A stretch of DNA of 60,000 bases from NCBI GenBank assembly GCA_903813345.2, contig CAIIXF020000005.1, positions 34,849,375 to 34,909,374 of the forward strand, read 5' to 3'. The notes under the pieces are model-generated. The model was not told the DNA's origin. It saw only the letters and a list, made by a program, of their open reading frames with translations, and searched no databases. The DNA comes from Owenia fusiformis (taxonomy: Eukaryota > Annelida > Polychaeta > Sabellida > Oweniidae). Shown here piece after piece: positions 12,301 to 18,781 of this stretch; within the stretch, counting starts at the first letter, position 1, and every line of letters begins with the position of its first letter. Made by a program: the position numbers and the translations under genes.

Positions 12301-15070
12301 AAGTATTGCAAAACTAAATCATTTTGTTATATCGAAATATAGAAAGCTGTTTTTGATTTTTAATAACTTTTTGAAAATGGATGGATTCACTTTTGAAAAT
12401 GCATGGATTTAGACAACATTTTTATTTTTATTCAATACATGACACTTTGTGCATGTGTATATTGTAAGGAATTGTGAAATGGCAAGTTGAAACATTTTTA
12501 ACCAAAATGTCTTTTATAATCTAATGAATAACAATATTTGATTGGGAAAATGGGTTATGTTTAAGCCCTCAGTCTCAAGTGTTTAAATATAGAATAGTCT
12601 TCTTTCAGATGACTGTTGAATCATATTTTGTTTATTGGGATGTGCTAGCCTCTCTAAAGTTGCCATTTTCTACTTATTTACTCTAAAGCTTATCAAAACT
12701 GTCATTTATTTATATTTTGCAGGCATTTGCTCAAGCCAAATCGGCAAAGGAAACTAACATAATGGCTAAGCATATGAAACATTCCGAAAATACCCAAAAG
12801 ACTGTGTACAACCTACATAGTCAGGGGCAGAATGCCGTGGAAGCCCACAGGCTAATTAGGTCCTTGACAAGAAGTGAGGTGAGGACAATTTGCATCAATT
12901 ATCTGCTTTGTGTTTCCTTGTCTTTGAAAGTCATAAGTCAAAAATGGGTGAGTCTATAGACTTAGGACATATCAAAATTGGAAAGTCTGATAATTAACTT
13001 AATCACTCTATTAATCATTTACTGTGTAATATCCCCTCCTTCTCCTGAGAACCAAAAATATCAATTTCTTTATCTATTAATGACGATTAATGGCATCAAA
13101 AACTGCACATGATATTAATATCCTAGAATTGAGGAGTTATCTTAAGTTTCCGATAGGTTAAGGTGAGTGTTGACAGTCAGGGAGAACATCCGTAACAATT
13201 ATTACACTATTTTAAGTTGTAACCATTTGCAGGTTGTGATTTTTGCCATGTTTGTTTGTTTGTATCTTTATTTCCTCCAATTCTGAAGAGTACAATTTCT
13301 TATAAAAGAAAATAAATTAGCAAAAAGTTATATACATTATATACATAGTCAGTAATCCAGAGCACCCCCTATTAAACGGCCAGACGCCAGGCTACCGCGT
13401 TGACCCGTAACCGCAACAGGCCCAATGCTCTGGAGTTATTTTGACCATTTGAGATACGCAAATTACATTCTGCTTTCACATGTATACATTTTATGAACAT
13501 TCTTCGCAATTAATATGTACTGATCAGGTGCCAATTGTTCATTTTCACCAAATATTAGTCTTAGGATTTGCTCATTACTTTGATTCAATATCAGCGAGTG
13601 ATTTTTAACTATATCTAGAATTATTTTTCGTTCGGCTGAGAAATATTTACATTTTAACATGAAATGTTCCAAGGTCTCATCCTCTTCACCACAAGCTTTA
13701 CATAGTCGCCCGTTATGCCTGTCTTTCATGTCGCCCCATTTGCCTGTGATAGCACATAGATTACTCCCTCCAGTTAGTAGGATCATCATTGTCTTACATA
13801 TGCGAATATATTGGCATTCGCGAAATGCAAAATACCTTATTTTTCTTTTTCATTTTGTGTATAACTTGTATATAAGTTGGAATACCTATTGTGACTTTCA
13901 GCAGGAAGTTAATTATGATTCAAAGCTAAGGAAAAGTGAAATACAAATAGTATAATAATACCAGAGTTTCTCACGAATACGCCCATGGGCATTTATTGGA
14001 AAGAAGGTTGTATGAAAAAGTTTTGTTCCCTCTTTATAATTTAAAGGCTCATGGGATTTTATTAAAAATTCTTTCAAATAAACACCCAGTGGGTGGAACA
14101 TTCGAGAAAAGGATTGAAATTGCTTCAGCTTTAGGTGGGTAAAGCTTGGTACACCCTGTATAATAATGCTGACCCAAAAGTTCGATAGTTTCAATTAATA
14201 GGTTCACATTAGTTGTAGGAAAGTCTATCATCACTGTCACTTCCAGAGGGTGCATCGTTCATTTCACTGTCATCAAAAATAAACATCCACTGGCTTGGGA
14301 AGGCTATTTCCCCTCTAAATAATAGCCCATTCCCCTTGGAATAATGTTTTTCCCATTTAATATAGGCCCATATATTAAAAATTAAAAATTCTTCCAAATA
14401 AACGTCCTGTGCAAAATAAATGCCCGCGAGCCTATTCACGAGATTCACTGGTCAACAATATTTAACATAATTTTAAGAGACAAAAAGTGGGTATTGAGGT
14501 GCACTTTTATTTGCTTAGTGTATGCAGTATGAAGAACACTAAGTATACTCTCCTTACTGGATATTCAACATCTTCTTTCAGAGGGTTACTGCTCCTTCTG
14601 CTACTGGTGCTGCTACTGATGCTGAGAGGTCAGAAGTCTCTGACAACTTCGGTGCTGCTGTTGCTGGTGCTGAAAGGTCAGACGTCTCTGACAACTTCGA
14701 TGCTACTGATGCTGGTGCTGAGAGGTCAGAAGTTTCTGTCAACTTCGATGCTACTGATGCTGGTGCTAAGAGGTCAACAGTTTCTGTCAACTTCGAATCT
14801 ACTGATGCTGGTGCTGAGAGGTCAGAAGTTTCTGACAACTTCGATGAGAAACCTGAAGTTTCTGATAACAGTAATATCTTGTTGAAGCGTAAACTTCAAA
14901 GACTCAAATGTGCACACTGTACAGTTTCATGTCGCAATAAGATAGAAATGGTACGTCATTTGAGAGTCCACACAGGTGAAAAACCATTCAAGTGTCTAAT
15001 ATGTGCTAAAGCATTTGCCTTAAAATCAAATTGCAATCAACATATGAAAAATGTTCATGCAAAACACTGA
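260..15070 (+). CDS. Tyrosine-recombinase-fold protein with two zinc-finger pairs (Crypton-like host gene)
   Basis: Spliced gene; exons 260-314, 4586-4698, 4831-4992, 5393-5554, 6593-6783, 7163-7429, 8131-8648, 10565-10684, 11035-11168, 11429-11486, 11960-12138, 12723-12878, 14582-15070 join with consistent phases into 867 codons plus stop. Seen in order: acidic duplicated exons (residues 57-215), two short fingers (C246/C249/H259/H264 and C299/C304/H314/H319), an SAM-like core-binding segment (about 390-450), and a catalytic region with R549 (NGNRQ), K579 (HKT), R647 (NQFRK), H673 (KHS) and Y682 (TVYNL). A 16-residue repeat follows, then two classical C2H2 fingers (C815/C818/H831/H835; C843/C846/H859/H864) joined by a TGEKPF linker. 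The set R-K-R-H-Y is that of tyrosine recombinases; in animals this fold plus zinc fingers is known from Crypton-derived genes. Thirteen introns and no obvious terminal repeats around the gene suggest a resident host gene rather than a mobile copy. DNA binding in the nucleus is inferred; whether it still cuts DNA is unknown. The 5' end is ambiguous (see the first exons). Confidence 0.8.
351..420. mobile_element. Single left end of a CAGGGTG-type mariner-like element
   Basis: TACAGGGTGGACCAAAAAAT at 351-370 matches the ends of the other CAGGGTG elements in this window. No matching right end was found in the following 5 kb, so it is a solo or truncated end. Confidence 0.4.
2064..2127 (+). CDS. 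Small 5' exon of the recombinase gene (alternative or 5'UTR)
   Basis: Acceptor TTTTTTTTCAG before 2064 and donor GTAAGT at 2128. In phase 0 it reads IVSGETVYLRNREVFVIQTN, open and protein-like, and its phase-1 end joins 2449. It is incompatible with the ATG-260 frame, so it belongs either to a different first exon or to a 5'UTR. Confidence 0.5.
2449..2516 (+). CDS. Small 5' exon with alternative ATG at 2463
   Basis: Acceptor ATTTTCAG, donor GTAAGT at 2517. In the frame continuing from 2064 it reads KKTFMIEYQSGTQLHNVKW and more, ending in phase 0. The in-frame ATG at 2463 would give an 871-residue protein through the microexon at 2909. Neither ATG (260 or 2463) has strong flanking context. 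Confidence 0.5.
2909..2921 (+). CDS. 13-nt microexon
   Basis: Acceptor ATTTTTAG precedes 2909 and donor GTAATC follows 2921. The 13 bases convert phase 0 (end of exon 2449) into phase 1 (start of exon 4586), encoding VLLG. The exact phase bridge is the main support, since a microexon this small cannot be judged by coding content. Confidence 0.45.
3570..4272. mobile_element. 700-bp foldback element, CAGGGTG ends
   Basis: Left end TACAGGGTGTCCCAGAAGTG and right end CACTTCTGGGACACCCTGTA, as inverted copies at TA sites. The arms keep matching (diverged) inward for about 170 bp, including a shared segment reading GGTTGTCATAGCAACC / GGTTGTTATGGCAACC. No transposase reading frame; a non-autonomous Tc1/mariner-type element in the intron between exons 2909 and 4586. 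Confidence 0.8.
4436..4507. repeat. Fragment related to the 6038 TIR element
   Basis: Has the same TTTGGCGAA / CGCCAA / AATTAA vocabulary and ends in CTACAGTA like the right end of the 6038-6556 element; the left part is missing. Confidence 0.45.
4586..4698 (+). CDS. Acidic exon preceding the duplicated exons
   Basis: Acceptor TACTTCAG and donor GTGAGC at 4699. Enters in phase 1 and ends in phase 0. It encodes DSDGITDDPFDTKGDSE and a tail LDQDYEEKFK that resembles the QDHEEESK tail of the next exon, so it is probably a diverged relative of the tandem exon set. Confidence 0.75.
4831..4992 (+). CDS. Duplicated 54-codon exon, copy 1
   Basis: Phase 0-0 exon of 162 nt, acceptor TCTATTTTAG, donor GTAATC. 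It encodes GYNGTGSEPSSRS, then VPRSRIVQS, then QPDTVDVDIE and an acidic end. Low-complexity Ser/Thr/acidic linker character; no known domain. Confidence 0.8.
5196..5229 (+). pseudogene. Truncated exon copy (decayed)
   Basis: The first 34 bases after an intact acceptor match the heads of the 4831 and 5393 exons (GHNGTGSEPS), but the rest of the exon is gone and intron-like sequence follows directly. No donor is seen, so it is probably skipped. Confidence 0.65.
5393..5554 (+). CDS. Duplicated 54-codon exon, copy 2
   Basis: Phase 0-0, exactly 162 nt like copy 1, acceptor CTATTATAG, donor GTAAGC. Encodes GHNGTGSEPSSLSS, TRGDSVPRSGDVQRTA, TPDTIDESIEILDADHGEESE. The identical length and phase let it be added or skipped without a frame change. 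Confidence 0.8.
5702..5776 (+). pseudogene. Decayed exon copy with in-frame stop
   Basis: Follows an intact acceptor (TCTACTATAG) and starts GHNGK like the other copies, then diverges and reaches TGA at 5774-5776. It is either a dead copy or an alternative last exon that would give a short protein without fingers or recombinase domain. Confidence 0.5.
6038..6556. mobile_element. TIR element with TA ends, carrying a helix-turn-helix fragment
   Basis: Ends are TACTGTAGATTGGGTT... and its inverse ...AACCCAATCTACAGTA, about 24 bp, with more inverted TTGGCG-rich repeats inside. It is inserted in the intron before exon 6593. An open frame at 6314-6541 includes MYKRGEYCQWSSKEKLNIGK followed by HAHLHGNSQTARKFN, which looks like the N-terminal HTH of pogo/CENP-B-type transposases. 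A related right-end fragment is at about 4436-4507. Confidence 0.7.
6593..6783 (+). CDS. Duplicated exon, copy 3 (extended)
   Basis: Acceptor CCATCTTTTAG, donor GTAAGA. Starts GHDGTENEPSSQSSSVTPGG like the other copies, but its 3' end is longer (LELDNMEDNPHKTTTRI) and exits in phase 2 to join the zinc-finger exon. It is probably the ancestral last member of the array. Confidence 0.8.
7163..7429 (+). CDS. Zinc-finger exon (fingers 1 and 2)
   Basis: Acceptor TTTATTTAG and donor GTAACT. Encodes CPLCGAKTTGVPRHYRQVH (C-x2-C-x9-H-x4-H) and, across the next junction, CPVIWCDKMRQRIDQH...DH (C-x4-C-x8-H-x4-H). Both are shorter than classical C2H2 fingers. The second finger is completed only by splicing to exon 8131, which supports the junction. 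Confidence 0.85.
7921..8016. repeat. Inverted-repeat hairpin, about 26-bp arms
   Basis: CACCCTTGGTATACGCA at 7925 recurs inverted ending at 8012, with arms continuing through CTGACAAAA. The loop holds two copies of CGTACC(A/G)GTCC. No coding content; intronic MITE or hairpin. Confidence 0.7.
8131..8648 (+). CDS. Exon encoding finger-2 end and recombinase core-binding domain
   Basis: Acceptor AATTTTTCAG and donor GTAAGT at 8649; 518 nt. Begins DHGLLHD, completing finger 2, then a basic helical stretch (KPKNRKIERLHKVIQ) and a segment with TLRNYLQAFDKYIQFLDF, typical of the SAM-like N-terminal domain that grips DNA in tyrosine recombinases. The reading frame runs on past the donor to 8755, but the phase to exon 10565 argues for splicing at 8648. 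Confidence 0.85.
9315..10409. mobile_element. 1.1-kb mariner-like element with decayed transposase
   Basis: TACAGGGTGTCCCAGAACTC at the left and its inverse at the right, with arms matching for about 240 bp (including TCTACATCGCCAC / GTGGCGATGTAGA). Inside, about 9745-9930 on the + strand reads LHIDNAPVNKS and, after frameshifts and stops, LPDFALLDFISLGTLNKDKL. This is the DNAP...PDFAP-D...LK pattern of mariner transposase C-termini. Inactive; lies in the intron between exons 8131 and 10565. Confidence 0.8.
10565..10684 (+). CDS. Recombinase linker exon
   Basis: Acceptor TATTTTGCAG, donor GTAGGA. Enters phase 1, exits phase 1: LEKVDLKKLTDYLDSQHFLE, then a Lys-rich helix KLKKLKECKQTV. Probably the linker between core-binding and catalytic domains. 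Confidence 0.8.
11035..11168 (+). CDS. Recombinase exon with catalytic Arg I
   Basis: Acceptor TCTGTTTTAG, donor GTAAGT. Encodes ILAALTIGNGNRQSAVLNMK and LSEFRNAE; R549 sits where tyrosine recombinases have their first catalytic arginine, in the typical G-x-R-x-x-x-L-x-x-M context of the animal family. Confidence 0.85.
11429..11486 (+). CDS. Recombinase exon with beta-hairpin Lys
   Basis: Acceptor GTCTTCCAG, donor GTAAGT at 11487. VSKHKTTRTHHAAQIVMPN corresponds to the beta-hairpin HKT segment; K579 is the candidate catalytic lysine. Confidence 0.8.
11960..12138 (+). CDS. Recombinase exon with catalytic Arg II
   Basis: Acceptor CATTTTCAG, donor GTAATT. Encodes a helix MYSLVDTYIRVIRPVCDNEL, the strand LVFVSGRG, and TINQFRKKLVTE near its end. 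R647 is the second catalytic arginine; the usual His three residues before it is Asn (N644), which varies in this family. Confidence 0.85.
12723..12878 (+). CDS. Recombinase exon with His and nucleophile Tyr
   Basis: Acceptor ATATTTTGCAG, donor GTGAGG; phase 0-0. Encodes MAKHMKHSENTQKTVYNL: H673 and Y682 are nine residues apart, as in the GHSS..T...Y box of known recombinases. The tyrosine nucleophile is therefore kept. Confidence 0.85.
13247..13850 (-). mobile_element. Truncated non-LTR retrotransposon 3' end
   Basis: Minus-strand frame 13463-13789 (open further upstream to about 13840) reads MMILLTGGSNLCAITGKW and then LCKACGEEDETLEHFMLKC, followed by a Tyr and Arg. The C-x2-C-x8-H-x4-C knuckle after an LLTG segment is characteristic of the C-terminal end of LINE reverse transcriptases. 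Downstream on the minus strand an AATAAA is followed by an ACAA-type short tandem tail (13247-13265). 5'-truncated copy inside the last intron of the recombinase gene. Confidence 0.65.
14149..14163. mobile_element. Solo right end of a CAGGGTG-type element
   Basis: GGTACACCCTGTATAATA resembles the right ends of the CAGGGTG family; no left partner was found nearby. Confidence 0.35.
14582..15070 (+). CDS. Last exon: 16-residue repeats and C-terminal C2H2 pair
   Basis: Acceptor TTCTTTCAG; stop TGA at 15068. The first half is about five copies of a 16-residue unit of the form DATDAGAERSEVSVNF (48-bp DNA unit, 14596-14840), highly alike at DNA level. The second half has a basic stretch LLKRKLQRLK and two C2H2 fingers with the TGEKPF linker, ending NVHAKH. 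The finger pair is of the standard DNA-binding kind. Confidence 0.85.
   Translation, partial: RVTAPSATGAATDAERSEVSDNFGAAVAGAERSDVSDNFDATDAGAERSEVSVNFDATDAGAKRSTVSVNFESTDAGAERSEVSDNFDEKPEVSDNSNILLKRKLQRLKCAHCTVSCRNKIEMVRHLRVHTGEKPFKCLICAKAFALKSNCNQHMKNVHAKH
14596..14840 (+). repeat. Coding minisatellite, 48-bp unit, about five copies
   Basis: Repeats of GCTGAGAGGTCAGAAGT(T/C)TCTG...AACTTCGATGCTACTGATGCTGGT character keep frame throughout; unit length is a multiple of three. Copy number is likely variable between individuals. Confidence 0.8.
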
Positions 15071-15106
15071 CATCCTGTTGGCTTGTAAAGGAGAGGTTGG
15101 TTTATA

Positions 15107-15909
15107 ATAGGGTGGCCACAGCTCTGGAATTTACTGGAAATGTAATATAAATTCCAGCTTCTGGAAAACACTGTAGTTTAGACAATAACTCAGGAAAACA
15201 CTGAAAATGAAAATGAGATTTTCCAGAGAATTTCATTTTTCTGAAATCTAAAATAGCTGCCTTAAAGTAACTTTCAAGTTCTTTAGAAGGAGAAATAAAA
15301 CATTTCAATCAATTTCTCAAGAAAAATTCTCAACTTTTTATAAGAATAGGTTGAGGTGACAAAAAGCTGATCCACCATTGAAATCTGAATAGGTGAGACC
15401 AGATTTTAGGACAGAAATCCAAAATGGCAGCCTTGAAATTTAGCTAAGATGCCTAACATCAAACAAAGTCTAAATTTCCAAATATAAAGAGACATCTCTC
15501 TGATGATTTTAAATTAATTCAAAATTGCTCATCTGGAAATGCCTAAACAAAATTAATTGGGATGCCCAATGCACCCACCCAGCAAACTGATTAAAATATA
15601 ACCCCAATGTTGCAAAACAAATTGATTTTGCCTCATGCCTGGCTACATGTATGCCCATGTCCATGTATTACTGGTATGTATAGTTTTTATGTCACCACCA
15701 CAAGTGCAGTTGGTGTTTGGTGGTTGGCATTCTGTGTCTGTAACAAATGGCAGGTAGTGACATTTTGGATGTTAATTTGCCTTTTAGTGTTAAATATAAC
15801 ACAATGGTGCAATGAAAAATTGCCACGAAATCTTACATTTACCATATTCCATTTCAAATTCAGGAAATCTCTGGAATTTATTTTTCAATTTTGTCTGGCC
15901 ACCCTGTAT
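15107..15909. mobile_element. TIR element directly after the recombinase stop codon
   Basis: Left end ATAGGGTGGCCACAGCTCTG and right end GGCCACCCTGTATA, with CTCTGGAATTTA / TAAATTCCAGAG inside the arms. It starts about 37 bp after the stop codon and so lies in the 3'UTR; it contains an AATAAA at 15294 and a dispersed repeat (15690-15778). Diverged CAGGGTG-type element. Confidence 0.6.
15690..15778 (+). repeat. Dispersed repeat, copy A (shared with 50669-50818)
   Basis: TGTCACCACCACAAG at the start and GTCTGTAACAAATGGCAGGT near the end recur at 50669-50818, where the interval is longer. SINE-like or MITE-like; function not apparent. Confidence 0.6.
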
Positions 15910-15972
15910 AAGGATTGTACTATAAACTGATTAGATTAAAATGTAATAACAAATGAAATTAATGAACAGTAA

Positions 15973-16345
15973 TTGTACTCCGGGTATTGTTCGCATGCAA
16001 TTTAATTTCGCTTTGTTCGCGATCGAGGTAAAATCGCGAACATTTATCGTCGTGAAATGTGTCTTTTAAATCCCCGGGGATTTGTTAAATTAGTATTTAC
16101 TAGATTTACCCCTACTTTGATATATTTCATATATTAATATATATATATTATATATTTCGTTCGGTGTAAAACGTTTCGTCTAGTTTTGTTGGGTGATATT
16201 TTAAAAAGGGCCTAAAATGTCTAATATTTTGCATTGGCTTGTTAGGCCATATTAAACTCAAATCCGCGAAATTTAATAGCCACGAAATTGCAATTTTGAA
16301 AAATCGCGAAATTTCATGGCGTCGAAATTTACCCGGAGTACAGTA
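15973..16345. mobile_element. 370-bp MITE with TGTACTCCGGGTA ends
   Basis: Left TTGTACTCCGGGTA and right TACCCGGAGTACAGTA are inverted; the interior is rich in TCGCGAA and CGAAATT motifs in opposite orientations. No reading frame. Ends and interior style resemble the 6038 element. Confidence 0.7.
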
Positions 16346-16548
16346 TTGTATGTTTGATTATATTTATATTCATATTGTAAGCATTTGTCAGTCCAAGGAC
16401 TCAGTTAAGGATTTTTAAGGATTTTGATTATTAAATACAACTATTGTAAGTTAAGATACTGTAGGATTAATTATAATTGATTCTAATATGAAATGTGATG
16501 TTACAAGAACTAGAAAAATTTAATTTGTTGGCAATTTATAAAAATATG

Positions 16549-16626
16549 AATAAAGCCTTAAATTTAACATTTGAATTTACTGTATTGTTTTGAATGATTA
16601 ACTGCAATATTTACAATAACAATAAA
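16549..16626 (+). promoter_or_regulatory. Candidate poly(A) signals for the recombinase gene
   Basis: AATAAA at 16549-16554 and 16621-16626, about 1.5 kb after the stop. An earlier AATAAA at 15294, inside the inserted element, is the alternative. Which is used cannot be told from sequence. Confidence 0.35.
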
Positions 16627-16630
16627 AGCT

Positions 16631-16719
16631 ATGATTTCTTATTGATATGCTTGACTTATCCAAGGGCGTGTGACAGCTGGGGTTTAAGGATCAAGTCAAG
16701 CATATCAATAAGTAATCAT
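16631..16719. repeat. Hairpin with 27-bp arms
   Basis: CTTATTGATATGCTTGACTT at 16638 has its inverse at 16693-16712 (AAGTCAAGCATATCAATAAG); 35-bp loop. It follows the candidate poly(A) signal. Nature unknown: small foldback element or structured RNA end. Confidence 0.65.
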
Positions 16720-17099
16720 ACTAAATACTATCCACATGAATATATTCTACTTTGAATTTTCTGACTTTAAAGGCATCAAACAATGAAATAAGATCTCCAT
16801 TCGTATTGAACTTTCCACTTGCATTTAATTGGAATCGTTTCTCCAAAATGCCCATGGGCATTTGTTATTTAAATATTGAATTCCTAACTCTTAAAGCATG
16901 TTTGAAACACTGAAACAGCCTACAACTTAAAACAAGAAAACAAAGTTGGCCCTTGGCCCATAGAAAATGCCAAAATGGTCATTAAATTTCAAAAATGTTC
17001 ATTCAAATGCCTGTGAGAATCTATCAAAAGTATTTTTTCAATTCACACAATCCGGATCACATTAAGCCTATTAAGTGTACTAGCAATCTACCTATTCGA

Positions 17100-17365
17100 G
17101 TGGGTCACCTTGAGATGACATTGACTGATAAACGTTGAGTTTGGCCTCAGGTCAGCTAATCAAGGGCCTTGAAATCCCACATACCTAGATATTGATCTTG
17201 AGGTGACCTTGACATAAGGTAAACTAATTCTGTGTCACCAAGGGTCACAGCACACCCCAAGAGTCTTAAAATGCAAGATACCTAGATATTGACCTCGAAC
17301 TTTGGTCGACTAATCATGGGTAGCCAATGGTCACAACACCCCCAAGGGAATGAGCTTTCATATGG
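17100..17365. repeat. Degenerate tandem repeat
   Basis: ATACCTAGATATTGA occurs at about 17201 and 17279, and variants of CAAGGGTCACAGCACA recur with a spacing of roughly 80-115 bp. No coding potential seen. The rest of 16720-17700 holds only GGCTGCAG-rich short repeats (17610-17690). Confidence 0.45.
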
Positions 17366-17706
17366 TGTATACCTTAATTTTTACTGTAGCTCTCCAACTT
17401 TGGAAACACCAGGGGGGTCAGGGGAGTCATATGACACCCCTTCCCCTGCCCGTTAGTGTTAGTTAGTGTTTTTGAAAAAAACGTTGCCTACATTAAGGTT
17501 AAAGCTTAATGGAGGTCCTTTTCTTTTTTTTTGTTTGGTACTAGTGCATATTCAATCTCAGGCTACATCTATAAACAAAGTCATGTGTTAAATATGATTT
17601 AAATTATACCCCGGTGTAGGCTGCAGATATCCCATGCTAGGTTGCAGGCACCCCTTGACCGGGTTGCCTGCAGCCTGGTAGGCTGCAACTACCCCACTCA
17701 CATTCC

Positions 17707-17906
17707 ATCAAAAATTCAATCAATCAATCAATCACTCGAACATATATGAATTTGAAATCAAGATAGATAGCTTGGTGAGGTGGATTGCCTTAACTACTGT
17801 ATATTATTAATGTATAATCAAATGACTTTCTTTCAGGGAACCCCAAGCCAAACTTTAGTAAATAAATGTAATATAATTTAATTCCTGTGTTGTTGTGAAT
17901 CATAAA
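17707..17906 (+). repeat. 200-bp direct repeat, copy 1
   Basis: Identical by eye to 18582-18781 over the full 200 bp, from ATCAAAAATTCAATCAATC to GTGAATCATAAA; 675 bp lie between the copies. Contains CTTTCTTTCAG and AATAAA. It lacks TG...CA ends, so it is not a typical LTR. Confidence 0.85.
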
Positions 17907-18581
17907 TGTTTGACTTATACTTTAAGTATGAGTCGGGTTTATGATTGACAACAATCTCCACCCCTCAAGGCATATATCATGTGCAACGAACCGGTTGGCT
18001 AATTCTTATGTTATTGTAACACGTAACCATTGCTTGATTCATTTTAAGGTGCGCTTTGCGATAGCAACATCCCAAAGTCACCTTGTTAAACAGTTATCCG
18101 CCATCCACCCCACCACTCACCAATTATTCTGAACGCCATTTATCTTAAGAGATAGGCCTATTGGCCGATATTTAGGTTTAGATCAGTACAAGACATGTTT
18201 GTTTGCCGATTGTGCATCTTGTGATTATCATCATTTCACTATTCAAAGATGTACATGGGTTCCAACAATGCATTGGTGCGTTCCCAATATTCAGGGATCA
18301 CAGCGCAGCTCTGCCAACGATGCAGCTCACGTTTGCCTTTGGCTTCGGCTGCCAACGATGCAGCCCACGTTTGCTGCCAACGATGTAGCTTTCGTGTGCC
18401 TTCGGCTTCCGTTCAATGTGTTATTGGAGGAAGACTTGCATACTTGTACTCCCCGACCACAAGTACACATATGCAGTTGGTCGCTTCAATTCTCCTATCT
18501 AGCTTGTACCCAAGACTTCGTCCATCATATCAAGCGACACGTCGCGGGATCACACAAGCTCTCAATCAAGTAATCCAATCA

Positions 18582-18781
18582 ATCAAAAATTCAATCAATC
18601 AATCAATCACTCGAACATATATGAATTTGAAATCAAGATAGATAGCTTGGTGAGGTGGATTGCCTTAACTACTGTATATTATTAATGTATAATCAAATGA
18701 CTTTCTTTCAGGGAACCCCAAGCCAAACTTTAGTAAATAAATGTAATATAATTTAATTCCTGTGTTGTTGTGAATCATAAA
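18582..18781 (+). repeat. 200-bp direct repeat, copy 2
   Basis: Second copy of the repeat at 17707. The intervening 17907-18581 contains short tandem blocks built on CAACGATGCAGC(T/C)CACGTTTGC (18315-18400) but no credible protein. Confidence 0.85.

Noticed and set aside
14578-14838. Minus-strand frame of 86 codons with SAPASVASKLTETSDL repeats
   Set aside because: It is the antisense shadow of the 48-bp coding repeat; the + strand frame continues into real C2H2 fingers.
14487-14885. Frame of 132 codons rich in LLLLVLRGQ repeats
   Set aside because: Another frame of the same coding minisatellite, with no splice acceptor or start that fits.
17707-18781. LTR retrotransposon
   Set aside because: Direct repeats lack TG...CA ends, and no gag, protease or reverse-transcriptase coding is present between them.
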